From Escherichia coli DSM 30083 = JCM 1649 = ATCC 11775 (GTDB lineage: Bacteria > Pseudomonadota > Gammaproteobacteria > Enterobacterales > Enterobacteriaceae): a DNA stretch of 64,000 nucleotides. Position numbers and translations under genes: made by a program. The DNA lies in NCBI RefSeq assembly GCF_003697165.2, contig NZ_CP033092.2, forward strand, positions 1-64,000, given 5' to 3'. The notes under the pieces were generated by a model, which saw only the letters and a program-made list of their open reading frames with translations, made no database searches and had not been told where the DNA came from. This document shows, in pieces, positions 29,143 to 39,285 of this stretch (its first letter is position 1; each line of letters opens with the position of its first letter).

Positions 29143-30644
29143 TGAAGACGTTGTTCTCCCGCTTAATTACCGTTATTGCCTGCTTTTTTATCTTCTCTGC
29201 CGCATGGTTTTGCCTGTGGAGTATCAGCCTGCACCTGGTTGAGCGCCCTGATATGGCGGTGCTGTTATTTCCGTTTGGCCTGCGGCTAGGGCTAATGCTG
29301 CAATGCCCGCGCGGATACTGGCCGGTGCTACTGGGTGCGGAGTGGCTGCTGATTTACTGGCTAATGCAGGCGGTCGGTTTAACCCATTTCTCCTTATTGA
29401 TGATCGGTAGTTTACTGACGTTATTGCCCGTGGCGCTGATCTCGCGCTATCGCCATCAACGTGACTGGCGCACCTTGCTGTTACAGGGTGCGGCGTTAAC
29501 TGCGGCGGCGTTGTTGCAGTCGCTGCCCTGGCTTTGGCACGGCAAAGAGTCGTGGAATGCGCTGCTGCTGACTTTAACTGGCGGCCTGACGCTGGCCCCG
29601 ATATGTCTGGTGTTCTGGCACTATCTGGCGAATAACACCTGGCTGCCGCTCGGCCCGTCACTGGTTTCTCAGCCAATCAACTGGCGCGGGCGACATCTGG
29701 TCTGGTACTTGCTGCTGTTTGTTATCAGTCTCTGGCTCCAGTTGGGATTGCCAGACGAACTGTCGCGCTTTACGCCATTCTGTCTGGCGCTGCCGATTAT
29801 CGCGCTGGCCTGGCACTATGGTTGGCAAGGAGCGCTGATTGCGACATTGATGAACGCCATCGCGCTGATCGCCAGTCAAACCTGGCGCGATCATCCGGTG
29901 GATTTATTGCTCTCGCTGTTGGTGCAAAGTCTGACAGGGTTGTTACTGGGCGCAGGCATCCAGCGGTTGCGTGAACTTAACCAGTCGCTGCAAAAGGAAC
30001 TGGCGCGCAATCAGCATCTCGCTGAACGGTTGCTGGAAACCGAAGAGAGCGTGCGCCGTGATGTGGCACGTGAGCTGCACGATGATATCGGTCAGACCAT
30101 TACTGCTATTCGAACTCAAGCGGGCATTGTTCAGCGGCTGGCGGCAGATAACGCCAGCGTGAAACAGAGCGGGCAGCTCATCGAACAACTATCGCTGGGC
30201 GTTTACGACGCGGTGCGCCGTTTGTTAGGTCGGTTACGTCCGCGCCAGTTGGATGATCTCACCCTGGAGCAGGCCATCCGCTCACTGATGCGGGAAATGG
30301 AGCTGGAAGGGCGCGGCATTGTCAGCCATCTCGAATGGCGAATCGATGAATCAGCGTTAAGCGAAAACCAGCGAGTGACGCTGTTTCGTGTCTGCCAGGA
30401 AGGGCTGAACAACATTGTGAAACATGCTGATGCCAGCGCGGTCACCCTGCAAGGCTGGCAGCAGGATGAACGGTTGATGCTGGTGATTGAAGACGATGGC
30501 AGCGGTTTACCGCCAGATTCCGGGCAACACGGTTTTGGCCTTACCGGAATGCGCGAGCGCGTAACGGCGCTGGGTGGCACATTGACCATTTCCTGTCTGC
30601 ACGGCACGCGTGTCAGCGTTTCTCTACCTCAACGTTATGTCTAA
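29142..30644 (+). CDS. uhpB: Sensor histidine kinase UhpB
   Basis: 500 residues from ATG at 29142, sharing one base with the uhpA stop (a GTG at 29139 is also in frame). An N-terminal MASE1-type membrane region of about eight helices (1-275) is followed by a HisKA_3 dimer/phospho-acceptor helix (VARELHDDIGQT, His about 313) and an HATPase_c domain (GLNNIVKHADAS, DDGSGLPP, GFGLTGMRERV). It works only together with UhpC, phosphorylating UhpA when external glucose-6-phosphate is sensed. Confidence 0.98.
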   Translation: MKTLFSRLITVIACFFIFSAAWFCLWSISLHLVERPDMAVLLFPFGLRLGLMLQCPRGYWPVLLGAEWLLIYWLMQAVGLTHFSLLMIGSLLTLLPVALISRYRHQRDWRTLLLQGAALTAAALLQSLPWLWHGKESWNALLLTLTGGLTLAPICLVFWHYLANNTWLPLGPSLVSQPINWRGRHLVWYLLLFVISLWLQLGLPDELSRFTPFCLALPIIALAWHYGWQGALIATLMNAIALIASQTWRDHPVDLLLSLLVQSLTGLLLGAGIQRLRELNQSLQKELARNQHLAERLLETEESVRRDVARELHDDIGQTITAIRTQAGIVQRLAADNASVKQSGQLIEQLSLGVYDAVRRLLGRLRPRQLDDLTLEQAIRSLMREMELEGRGIVSHLEWRIDESALSENQRVTLFRVCQEGLNNIVKHADASAVTLQGWQQDERLMLVIEDDGSGLPPDSGQHGFGLTGMRERVTALGGTLTISCLHGTRVSVSLPQRYV

Positions 30645-30653
30645 GGTTCGATG

Positions 30654-31973
30654 ATGTTGCCGTTTCTGAAAGCGCCCGCCGATGCGCCATTAATGACTGA
30701 TAAACATGAAATTGATGCCCGCTATCGCTACTGGCGTCGGCATATTCTGCTGACCATCTGGCTGGGTTACGCGCTGTTTTACTTCACGCGTAAAAGTTTT
30801 AACGCCGCCGTACCAGAAATCCTTGCTAACGGCGTGCTCAGCCGTAGCGATATTGGCCTGTTAGCGACCCTGTTTTACATTACCTACGGCGTGTCGAAGT
30901 TTGTCTCCGGCATTGTCAGCGATCGCTCAAATGCCCGTTATTTTATGGGGATAGGGCTTATTGCCACGGGCATTATCAACATTCTGTTTGGCTTCTCGAC
31001 GTCGCTATGGGCGTTTGCCGTGCTTTGGGTGTTGAACGCCTTTTTCCAGGGCTGGGGTTCACCGGTGTGTGCGCGTCTGTTAACCGCCTGGTATTCTCGT
31101 ACCGAGCGCGGCGGTTGGTGGGCATTATGGAACACGGCGCATAACGTCGGCGGCGCACTCATTCCCATTGTGATGGCAGCGAGCGCGCTGCATTACGGCT
31201 GGCGTGCCGGGATGATGATTGCGGGTTGTATGGCGATAGTCGTGGGGATTTTTCTCTGCTGGCGGCTGCGCGATCGCCCGCAGGCGTTAGGTTTACCGGC
31301 GGTTGGTGAATGGCGGCACGACGCACTGGAGATTGCTCAACAACAAGAAGGGGCAGGGCTGACGCGTAAAGAGATCCTCACCAAATATGTGTTGCTGAAT
31401 CCGTATATCTGGCTGCTTTCGTTTTGCTATGTGCTGGTCTATGTGGTTCGGGCGGCGATCAACGACTGGGGCAATTTGTATATGTCCGAGATGCTGGGCG
31501 TCGATCTGGTCACGGCGAATACGGCAGTGACAATGTTTGAACTGGGCGGATTTATCGGTGCGCTGGTAGCGGGTTGGGGTTCGGACAAACTGTTTAACGG
31601 CAACCGCGGGCCGATGAATTTGATTTTCGCCGCCGGAATTTTGCTTTCAGTCGGCTCGCTGTGGCTGATGCCATTTGCCAGCTACGTGATGCAGGCAACC
31701 TGCTTCTTCACCATTGGTTTTTTTGTCTTTGGCCCGCAGATGTTAATCGGCATGGCGGCGGCAGAGTGTTCCCACAAAGAGGCGGCAGGGGCGGCGACGG
31801 GATTTGTCGGCTTGTTTGCTTATCTTGGTGCGTCGCTTGCTGGTTGGCCGCTGGCGAAAGTACTCGATACCTGGCACTGGAGCGGATTTTTTGTGGTTAT
31901 CGCCATCGCCGCCGGGATTTCCGCACTGCTATTACTGCCCTTTTTGAACGCCCAGACACCGCGAGAAGCGTGA
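30654..31973 (+). CDS. uhpC: Glucose-6-phosphate receptor UhpC (MFS-like)
   Basis: 439 residues, 12 transmembrane segments, organophosphate:phosphate antiporter family. It acts as a receptor that binds external glucose-6-phosphate and signals to UhpB, with low residual transport activity. Two adjacent ATGs (30651 and 30654) are possible; the second gives the usual protein MLPFLKAPADAPLM. It resembles UhpT over its length (WGSPVCARLLTAWYSRTERGGWWALWNTAHNVGG). The 9-base gap after uhpB indicates co-transcription. Confidence 0.97.
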   Translation: MLPFLKAPADAPLMTDKHEIDARYRYWRRHILLTIWLGYALFYFTRKSFNAAVPEILANGVLSRSDIGLLATLFYITYGVSKFVSGIVSDRSNARYFMGIGLIATGIINILFGFSTSLWAFAVLWVLNAFFQGWGSPVCARLLTAWYSRTERGGWWALWNTAHNVGGALIPIVMAASALHYGWRAGMMIAGCMAIVVGIFLCWRLRDRPQALGLPAVGEWRHDALEIAQQQEGAGLTRKEILTKYVLLNPYIWLLSFCYVLVYVVRAAINDWGNLYMSEMLGVDLVTANTAVTMFELGGFIGALVAGWGSDKLFNGNRGPMNLIFAAGILLSVGSLWLMPFASYVMQATCFFTIGFFVFGPQMLIGMAAAECSHKEAAGAATGFVGLFAYLGASLAGWPLAKVLDTWHWSGFFVVIAIAAGISALLLLPFLNAQTPREA

Positions 31974-32019
31974 TGCATCTCACCTTTTCACTTCATATCC
32001 GGCAAAACTAAGAAATTTT

Positions 32020-32052
32020 CCAGGTTTTGCCTGGACGCTATCTCAGGCCTGA
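32020..32052 (+). promoter_or_regulatory. UhpA-binding region of the uhpT promoter
   Basis: Two inverted repeats lie upstream of uhpT: CCAGG-TTTTG-CCTGG (32020-32034) and TCAGGCCTGA (32043-32052). They fit the known arrangement of strong and weak UhpA sites. A possible -10 is TACAAT at about 32068-32073, preceding the uhpT ribosome site CAGGAG. Confidence 0.7.
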
Positions 32053-32110
32053 TTTGCTGCTGATTTTTACAATGCATGCCTCACGCAGGTATTCATTTCA
32101 GGAGTAACCC

Positions 32111-33502
32111 ATGCTGGCTTTCTTAAACCAGGTTCGCAAGCCGACCCTGGACCTTCCGCTCGAAGTGCGGCGCAAAATGTGGTTCAAACCGTTCATGCAA
32201 TCCTACCTGGTGGTCTTTATCGGCTACCTTACGATGTACCTGATTCGCAAGAACTTTAACATCGCGCAGAACGACATGATCTCGACCTACGGGTTGAGCA
32301 TGACGCAGCTGGGGATGATCGGCCTGGGCTTCTCCATCACTTATGGCGTGGGTAAAACGCTGGTTTCTTACTACGCCGACGGCAAAAACACCAAACAATT
32401 CCTGCCGTTCATGCTGATCCTGTCTGCCATTTGTATGCTGGGCTTCAGTGCCAGTATGGGCAGCGGCTCGGTTAGCCTGTTCCTGATGATTGCCTTCTAC
32501 GCCTTGAGCGGCTTTTTCCAGAGTACCGGCGGTTCGTGCAGTTACTCCACCATCACCAAATGGACGCCGCGTCGTAAACGCGGGACATTCCTCGGTTTCT
32601 GGAACATTTCTCACAACCTTGGTGGTGCAGGCGCAGCAGGTGTGGCGCTGTTCGGCGCAAATTACCTGTTCGATGGTCATGTCATCGGCATGTTTATTTT
32701 CCCGTCGATTATCGCGCTGATTGTTGGTTTTATTGGTCTGCGTTACGGCAGCGACTCCCCGGAATCTTATGGCCTCGGCAAAGCTGAAGAGCTGTTTGGC
32801 GAGGAGATCAGTGAAGAGGATAAAGAGACAGAATCTACCGATATGACCAAGTGGCAGATCTTTGTTGAGTATGTGCTGAAAAACAAAGTGATCTGGCTGC
32901 TGTGCTTTGCCAACATTTTCCTCTATGTGGTGCGTATTGGTATCGACCAGTGGTCAACCGTGTATGCGTTCCAGGAACTGAAACTCTCTAAAGCGGTGGC
33001 GATTCAGGGCTTTACGCTGTTTGAAGCTGGTGCGCTGGTCGGTACGCTGCTGTGGGGCTGGCTCTCTGACCTGGCGAACGGTCGCCGTGGCCTGGTGGCC
33101 TGTATCGCGCTGGCGCTGATTATCGCCACGCTCGGTGTGTATCAACACGCCAGCAACGAATATATCTACCTGGCTTCTCTCTTTGCGTTGGGTTTCCTGG
33201 TCTTTGGCCCGCAATTGTTGATTGGTGTGGCGGCTGTTGGCTTTGTACCTAAAAAAGCGATTGGCGCTGCCGATGGTATTAAAGGCACCTTCGCTTACCT
33301 GATTGGTGACAGCTTTGCCAAGTTAGGTCTGGGAATGATTGCCGATGGGACGCCGGTATTTGGCCTTACCGGCTGGGCAGGCACCTTCGCCGCGCTGGAT
33401 ATCGCCGCGATTGGTTGTATCTGCCTGATGGCGATAGTGGCGGTGATGGAAGAACGCAAAATCCGCCGCGAGAAAAAAATTCAGCAGTTGACAGTGGCAT
33501 AA
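32111..33502 (+). CDS. uhpT: Hexose-6-phosphate:phosphate antiporter UhpT
   Basis: Imports glucose-6-phosphate and other hexose phosphates in exchange for inorganic phosphate; also an uptake route for fosfomycin. 463 residues with 12 hydrophobic helices, the glpT family sequence ([44 protein letters not shown]), and conserved substrate arginines (R46 in LIRKNF region, R275 in [10 protein letters not shown]). It appears complete, so no fosfomycin-resistance truncation is seen. Confidence 0.98.
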
Positions 33503-33520
33503 ACGTAACTGGTGACTTTT

Positions 33521-33547
33521 GCCCGGCATGACGCCGGGCTTTTTTTT
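33521..33547 (+). terminator. Terminator after uhpT
   Basis: GCCCGGC-ATGAC-GCCGGGC followed by eight T residues, 18 bases after the uhpT stop. It may also serve the convergent ade gene, whose stop lies at 33549. Confidence 0.92.
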
Positions 33548-33548
33548 A

Positions 33549-35315
33549 TTATTCCGTGAATTCCAGCGTAGTGAAGGCAAACTTCTCGCCATCAAACAGC
33601 CCCTGACTGGTTAGTTTCAGCGCGGGGATCACTGGCAGGGAAAGAAACGCCATCTGAATAAACGGCTCATCGGGTAACGGACCGCATTCACGGGCGGCGG
33701 CTTTCAAGGCGTCAATTTGCTCCGCCAGTGACTGCGCCGTGTCGGTGCTCATTAGCCCGGCAATGGGCAACGGTAGATGACTTTGTACCTGGCCGTTACG
33801 GACCACGCACAGCCCGCCGCCATCCTGAATCACCTGATTGACCGCCAGCGCCATCTCTTCTGCGCTACGACCGATCACTACAATATTATGGCTGTCATGG
33901 CTGACCGTCGCAGCCAGCGCACCTTCATTCAGGCCAAAGCCGCCGAGCAAACCACAGGCCGGAGCCAGTCGTTGTCCGTAACGCTCAAGAACGGCAATAA
34001 AGCACACATCATCGCGATCAAAACCGTTTTCGCTGTAGACGCTGGAGCGGGAGTGCGTGATCAGTTCGTTATGGATTACCTCAATAACGCGATAGCGTTT
34101 TCCGGGGGTAAATTGCAGGGCAAAGTCGCTGGCGGAAACTGGCTGGCGATCAATGGTATTGCCATATGGCGGGGCGGATTGTGCCAGTCTCGCCGACTCT
34201 TCCGCCTGTAAGGTTTGTGCATCGATCGGCTCGCCTTTCACCAGTACCTGCTGCACCGTGACCTTACGCGCATCGCTCAACAGGACGATATCGGCCTGCT
34301 TGCCGGGTGCCAGTAAGCCGAGGTGATTCAGACCAAAATGGCGCGCCGTCGACCAGCTGGCTACGCGATATGCCACATGCAGCGGTACATTGTGTTGTTC
34401 GATCAGGCGGCGAATTAAGGCATCGATGTGTCCTTCATGGGCGATCTCCCACGGGTTACGGTCATCGGTACAGAGCATGCATTGCGGGCTGTTAAATTCG
34501 TTGATCAACGGTGCCAGCGCGTTGAGATTGCGGGCTGCGGACCCTTCACGGATCATCAATGACATGCCGAGTTGCAATTTCCGGCGTCCTTCTTCCAACT
34601 GATAACTTTCGTGGCAGTTTTCAATACCCGCAGCAATATAGGCGTTAAGTTCTTTACCACCCAAACCCGGGCAGTGACCGTCCAGCGTCAGGTGGCGAAA
34701 TGCGTCCAGTTTATCGAGCAGCGCATTCTGCCCGCTAATTACGCCAGGGTAGTCCATCATTTCTGCAAGGCCGGTAACCTGCGGATGGTCCCGCCAGGCG
34801 AGCATCTGTTCAAGGGTAAAACTGGCACCATTAACATCGCAGCCTTCCAGTGCGGGTACGCAAGAGCTGACCTGTAAGTACTGGTTTTGCCTTGCCTGTT
34901 CGGCACAGCGGGCAAACCAGGCGAATCCGGCTTCGCCCATCACGTTGACGATTTCATGAGGGTCGCAAATAACGGTCGTCAGGCCGCGCGGCAGGGTCGC
35001 GGTTTCAAAAGTGACTGGCGTCATCATGCTGGATTCAATATGCAGGTGAGCATCAATAAACCCTGGCACCGCCGTTGCGCCGCGGGCATCAATCCGCTGC
35101 AAAGCCGGAGCATCAGCGTATTCTGCGCCAACACCGGCAATGTAACGTCCTTTAATCACAATTGGGCCGGAAATTTCTCCGCCATTGATCAGGTCGAGAA
35201 TAGAGACATTATCAATAATATAATCGGCAACAGCGTCTCCACGGGAAACGGCTAACAATTCCTGGTATTCAGTCCGGCTAATGTGATGAAATTTATGGTT
35301 AATAGAATTATTCAT
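33549..35315 (-). CDS. ade: Adenine deaminase (cryptic)
   Basis: Amidohydrolase-superfamily enzyme converting adenine to hypoxanthine and ammonia. 588 residues. Metal site motif GFIDAHLHIESSMMTP (His-x-His, about 87-102), VICDPHEIVNVMG, LDGHCPGLGG and the catalytic LCTDDRNPWEI are all present. In K-12 the gene is silenced by H-NS and activated by mutation. The upstream region 35316-35489 is AT-rich with little promoter-like structure, consistent with silencing. adeQ diverges from it. Confidence 0.96.
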   Translation of the reverse strand: MNNSINHKFHHISRTEYQELLAVSRGDAVADYIIDNVSILDLINGGEISGPIVIKGRYIAGVGAEYADAPALQRIDARGATAVPGFIDAHLHIESSMMTPVTFETATLPRGLTTVICDPHEIVNVMGEAGFAWFARCAEQARQNQYLQVSSCVPALEGCDVNGASFTLEQMLAWRDHPQVTGLAEMMDYPGVISGQNALLDKLDAFRHLTLDGHCPGLGGKELNAYIAAGIENCHESYQLEEGRRKLQLGMSLMIREGSAARNLNALAPLINEFNSPQCMLCTDDRNPWEIAHEGHIDALIRRLIEQHNVPLHVAYRVASWSTARHFGLNHLGLLAPGKQADIVLLSDARKVTVQQVLVKGEPIDAQTLQAEESARLAQSAPPYGNTIDRQPVSASDFALQFTPGKRYRVIEVIHNELITHSRSSVYSENGFDRDDVCFIAVLERYGQRLAPACGLLGGFGLNEGALAATVSHDSHNIVVIGRSAEEMALAVNQVIQDGGGLCVVRNGQVQSHLPLPIAGLMSTDTAQSLAEQIDALKAAARECGPLPDEPFIQMAFLSLPVIPALKLTSQGLFDGEKFAFTTLEFTE

Positions 35316-35489
35316 ATTTTTCTCATTTTGATTTTATCAATTTGATTATTATTTATCATAAAGAAACGTCGCGAGATTATTAAAGAATATCCATTAATGT
35401 GCAATTGAAATGTGATAATTATCACTGAACCGTTGTTGTCATTTGTTTTACAAAAGCAAGGGATTAAATCTCCTCCAATGGACAAAAAA

Positions 35490-36824
35490 ATGAATAATGA
35501 CAATACCGATTACGTGAGTAATGAATCAGGGACGCTTTCGCGATTATTTAAACTATCTCAGCATGGGACCACCGTCCGCACAGAATTGATTGCGGGGATG
35601 ACCACTTTTTTAACCATGGTGTACATCGTTTTTGTGAACCCGCAAATCCTCGGCGCGGCACAAATGGACCCGAAAGTGGTGTTTGTTACCACCTGTTTGA
35701 TTGCCGGTATCGGCAGTATTGCGATGGGGGTATTTGCTAACTTACCCGTGGCACTGGCTCCGGCAATGGGCCTGAACGCCTTCTTTGCCTTCGTGGTCGT
35801 GGGGGCGATGGGTATCTCCTGGCAGACCGGGATGGGCGCGATATTCTGGGGCGCAGTTGGGCTATTTTTGCTCACGCTGTTTCGTATCCGGTACTGGATG
35901 ATCTCCAACATTCCATTAAGTTTACGTATTGGTATCACCAGCGGAATCGGATTATTTATCGCCTTAATGGGATTAAAAAATACTGGCGTTATTGTCGCCA
36001 ATAAAGACACCCTGGTGATGATTGGCGATTTAAGTTCTCACGGCGTGTTGTTAGGTATTTTAGGGTTTTTTATTATAACCGTGTTGTCATCACGTCATTT
36101 TCATGCCGCGGTGCTTGTTTCTATTGTGGTGACGTCTTGCTGTGGATTGTTTTTCGGTGATGTTCATTTTAGCGGCGTCTATTCCATTCCGCCTGATATT
36201 AGCGGCGTCATTGGTGAAGTGGATTTGAGCGGTGCGTTATCACTTGAACTCGCCGGTATCATTTTCTCCTTTATGCTGATCAACTTATTTGATTCATCAG
36301 GGACATTAATTGGTGTGACTGATAAAGCTGGCTTAATAGATAGTAACGGTAAATTCCCCAATATGAATAAGGCGCTGTATGTTGATAGCGTCAGTTCGGT
36401 GGCGGGTGCGTTTATCGGTACCTCGTCTGTTACCGCCTATATTGAAAGTACTTCAGGTGTGGCTGTCGGTGGTCGCACGGGGCTGACGGCTGTCGTAGTC
36501 GGCGTTATGTTCCTGTTAGTTATGTTCTTCTCACCGCTGGTGGCGATGGTTCCTCCTTACGCAACCGCCGGAGCGTTAATCTTTGTTGGCGTGCTGATGA
36601 CTTCAAGCCTGGCGCGCGTTAACTGGGATGATTTTACCGAATCGGTGCCTGCGTTTATTACCACGGTGATGATGCCCTTTACTTTCTCGATCACCGAAGG
36701 GATTGCACTAGGCTTTATGTCGTACTGCATCATGAAAGTGTGCACCGGGCGCTGGCGCGATCTGAACCTGTGTGTGGTGGTGGTCGCAACTCTGTTTGCA
36801 CTGAAGATTATTCTGGTGGATTAG
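35490..36824 (+). CDS. adeQ: Adenine permease AdeQ
   Basis: High-capacity adenine:H+ symporter of the AzgA-like branch of NCS2. 444 residues from ATG at 35490 (MNNDNTDYVSNES); upstream in-frame ATGs at 35412 and 35478 lack a clear ribosome site. About 13 hydrophobic segments, including GMTTFLTMVYIVFVNPQIL, APAMGLNAFFAFVVV and SSVTAYIESTSGVAVGGRTG. Its divergent neighbour ade deaminates the same substrate. Confidence 0.96.
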   Translation: MNNDNTDYVSNESGTLSRLFKLSQHGTTVRTELIAGMTTFLTMVYIVFVNPQILGAAQMDPKVVFVTTCLIAGIGSIAMGVFANLPVALAPAMGLNAFFAFVVVGAMGISWQTGMGAIFWGAVGLFLLTLFRIRYWMISNIPLSLRIGITSGIGLFIALMGLKNTGVIVANKDTLVMIGDLSSHGVLLGILGFFIITVLSSRHFHAAVLVSIVVTSCCGLFFGDVHFSGVYSIPPDISGVIGEVDLSGALSLELAGIIFSFMLINLFDSSGTLIGVTDKAGLIDSNGKFPNMNKALYVDSVSSVAGAFIGTSSVTAYIESTSGVAVGGRTGLTAVVVGVMFLLVMFFSPLVAMVPPYATAGALIFVGVLMTSSLARVNWDDFTESVPAFITTVMMPFTFSITEGIALGFMSYCIMKVCTGRWRDLNLCVVVVATLFALKIILVD

Positions 36825-36876
36825 TAACTGGCGAGGGTTTCCAGATATCATGAGTTCTGATTACGCAGGAGAACTC

Positions 36877-37329
36877 ATGATCTGGATAATGCTCGCCACG
36901 CTGGCGGTAGTGTTTGTGGTTGGTTTTCGGGTGCTGACATCCGGGGCCAGAAAAGCGATTCGCCGTCTCAGCGATCGGCTGAACATCGATGTCGTACCCG
37001 TGGAGTCGATGGTCGATCAAATGGGAAAGTCAGCCGGTGACGAATTTTTACGTTATTTGCATCGCCCGGATGAGTCGCACCTGCAAAACGCCGCGCAGGT
37101 GTTGCTCATCTGGCAAATTGTCATTGTCGATGGTAGCGAACAGAACCTGCTGCAATGGCATCGGATTTTACAAAAAGCCCGCCTTGCCGCGCCGATTACT
37201 GATGCTCAGGTCAGGCTGGCGCTGGGTTTTCTGCGCGAAACCGAACCTGAAATGCAGGATATCAATGCTTTTCAGATGCGCTATAACGCGTTCTTTCAGC
37301 CTGCCGAGGGCGTTCACTGGCTGCATTAA
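36877..37329 (+). CDS. yicN: DUF1198 family protein YicN
   Basis: 150 residues from ATG at 36877, with ribosome site AGGAGA; an ATG at 36850 in frame is less well placed. The N-terminus is a single hydrophobic helix (MIWIMLATLAVVFVVGF), then a basic stretch (RKAIRRLSDRL) and a soluble helical domain. It is probably anchored in the inner membrane facing the cytoplasm. Function unknown. Confidence 0.92.
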   Translation: MIWIMLATLAVVFVVGFRVLTSGARKAIRRLSDRLNIDVVPVESMVDQMGKSAGDEFLRYLHRPDESHLQNAAQVLLIWQIVIVDGSEQNLLQWHRILQKARLAAPITDAQVRLALGFLRETEPEMQDINAFQMRYNAFFQPAEGVHWLH

Positions 37330-37369
37330 AACCGCTTCGTCTTATCAGCCTACAGACCGCGCCTGACCT

Positions 37370-37402
37370 GGTGGGTGGATAAGACGTTCACACCGCATCC
37401 GG
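37370..37402. repeat. REP-like palindromic element
   Basis: GGTGGGTGGATAAGACGTTCACACCGCATCC ... resembles a degenerate REP unit (GCCGGATAAGGCG ... CGCCGCATCCGG) between yicN and nepI. A second partial unit, CTTATCAGCCTAC, is at 37341-37353. Confidence 0.6.
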
Positions 37403-37539
37403 TAATCTTTGCCCTGTTCCGTTTCGATCTTAACTCCAGCTCAAGCAACACCGTAAAAGTTGCAAAAACGTTAAATACGTCACACATTTCAATGTTAAAG
37501 TGGTCGGCTTTCCCTCTGAAACATGCCACGGGTAACACC

Positions 37540-38730
37540 ATGAGTGAATTTATTGCTGAAAACCGCGGCGCGGATGCCATCACCCGACCGAACTGGTCAG
37601 CCGTTTTCTCGGTGGCGTTTTGCGTCGCCTGTCTGATTATCGTTGAGTTTTTGCCTGTCAGTTTGTTGACGCCAATGGCCCAGGATTTAGGCATTTCGGA
37701 AGGGGTTGCCGGCCAATCGGTGACCGTGACCGCCTTTGTGGCGATGTTTGCCAGTTTGTTTATTACCCAGACCATTCAGGCCACTGACCGCCGCTACGTT
37801 GTCATTCTGTTCGCCGTTTTGCTGACGCTTTCCTGTTTGCTGGTTTCCTTTGCCAACTCATTCAGTCTGCTGTTAATCGGCCGCGCCTGTCTGGGTCTGG
37901 CGCTGGGCGGGTTCTGGGCGATGTCGGCGTCGCTGACCATGCGTCTGGTACCGCCGCGTACGGTGCCGAAGGCGCTGTCGGTGATCTTCGGCGCGGTTTC
38001 TATTGCGCTGGTGATTGCCGCGCCGTTGGGCAGTTTTTTAGGCGAGCTTATCGGTTGGCGCAATGTCTTTAATGCGGCGGCGGCGATGGGCGTGCTGTGT
38101 ATTTTCTGGATTATCAAATCACTGCCTTCGCTGCCAGGTGAACCTTCGCATCAGAAACAAAATACTTTCCGCTTATTACAACGTCCGGGAGTGATGGCCG
38201 GGATGATCGCCATCTTTATGTCCTTTGCCGGACAGTTTGCTTTTTTCACTTATATTCGCCCAGTGTATATGAATCTGGCGGGATTCGGTGTTGATGGCTT
38301 AACCCTGGTGCTGCTGAGTTTTGGTATCGCCAGCTTTGTCGGGACATCGCTTTCGTCGTTTATTCTCAAACGTTCGGTGAAACTGGCCTTAGCGGGCGCA
38401 CCGTTTGTGCTCGCCCTGAGCGCGCTGGTACTGACACTGTGGGGAAGCGATAAAATTGTTGCTACTGGTGTGGCGATTATCTGGGGGCTGACCTTTGCTT
38501 TAATTCCCGTTGGTTGGTCAACGTGGATCACTCGCTCATTGGCCGATCAGGCAGAAAAGGCTGGATCTATTCAGGTGGCCGTTATTCAGCTTGCTAACAC
38601 CTGCGGTGCGGCAATCGGCGGTTATGCGTTGGATAACATTGGTCTGACTTCGCCGCTGATGTTGTCCGGCACATTGATGTTGCTGACTGCATTGTTGGTG
38701 ACTGCAAAGGTGAAAATGAAGAAATCCTGA
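37540..38730 (+). CDS. nepI: Purine ribonucleoside exporter NepI (MFS)
   Basis: DHA1-family proton antiporter exporting inosine and related ribonucleosides. 396 residues from ATG at 37540, the conventional start MSEFIAENRGAD; the open frame extends to 37375 without a convincing start. Twelve transmembrane segments, with TM1 VAFCVACLIIVEFLPVSLLT. The upstream GTTGCAAAAACGTTAAAT (about 37458-37475) faintly resembles a PurR half-site. Confidence 0.93.
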   Translation: MSEFIAENRGADAITRPNWSAVFSVAFCVACLIIVEFLPVSLLTPMAQDLGISEGVAGQSVTVTAFVAMFASLFITQTIQATDRRYVVILFAVLLTLSCLLVSFANSFSLLLIGRACLGLALGGFWAMSASLTMRLVPPRTVPKALSVIFGAVSIALVIAAPLGSFLGELIGWRNVFNAAAAMGVLCIFWIIKSLPSLPGEPSHQKQNTFRLLQRPGVMAGMIAIFMSFAGQFAFFTYIRPVYMNLAGFGVDGLTLVLLSFGIASFVGTSLSSFILKRSVKLALAGAPFVLALSALVLTLWGSDKIVATGVAIIWGLTFALIPVGWSTWITRSLADQAEKAGSIQVAVIQLANTCGAAIGGYALDNIGLTSPLMLSGTLMLLTALLVTAKVKMKKS

Positions 38731-38770
38731 TATCAGGTAAAGAAGCGTTGGTCAGTGGTTGTTGCCGTTC

Positions 38771-39064
38771 TTACATATCCGGGCATTCTACCTTACCCAA
38801 CGCTTCCCAATAATTGCTCTGATTATTACGTTCCATCGCCACGATGGCCTCGCGTATATGTTGTTTATTGTTTTCATCTGACAACATTAACTTTTCCCAC
38901 GCTTCATCTGATAATGACGCCTGTGGCGTGCAAATTTTACGTAAATCTTGCAATACCGTGGTTTTCTCTTTTGCCGACTGTAGAGAACTGAATGGCGACT
39001 CGGCCTGAGAAATGGCTGGAAAAATCAGGAATACGGTAATCATGAGTAGCATCGTTGGCTTCAT
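38771..39064 (-). CDS. yicS: Small secreted protein YicS
   Basis: 97 residues from ATG at 39064 with ribosome site AGAAGG. A clear Sec signal peptide (MKPTMLLMITVFLIFPAISQA) with cleavage after Ala21 before ESPF; two cysteines (KICTPQ and VECPDM) could form a disulfide in the periplasm. An earlier in-frame start at 39133 would mask the signal. Function unknown. Confidence 0.9.
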   Translation of the reverse strand: MKPTMLLMITVFLIFPAISQAESPFSSLQSAKEKTTVLQDLRKICTPQASLSDEAWEKLMLSDENNKQHIREAIVAMERNNQSNYWEALGKVECPDM

Positions 39065-39285
39065 AGCGGCAACCTTCTGCAAATGTGCATCGAATGAAGC
39101 ATAAGTGTAGTTTGCTTTTGCCGCTCTCATCATGCTGTACGAAAGGTGTTTGCGTGGTCAGTAAGAAGTGCCAGACTTTATATTCCACTTTTATTCCTTT
39201 TTATTCTTATCGATAGCGTTTCGTTTTTTAAACTGCAGCGACCTTACCGCTATAGTCAGGTAATCATTAATAAAAGGATAAAAAA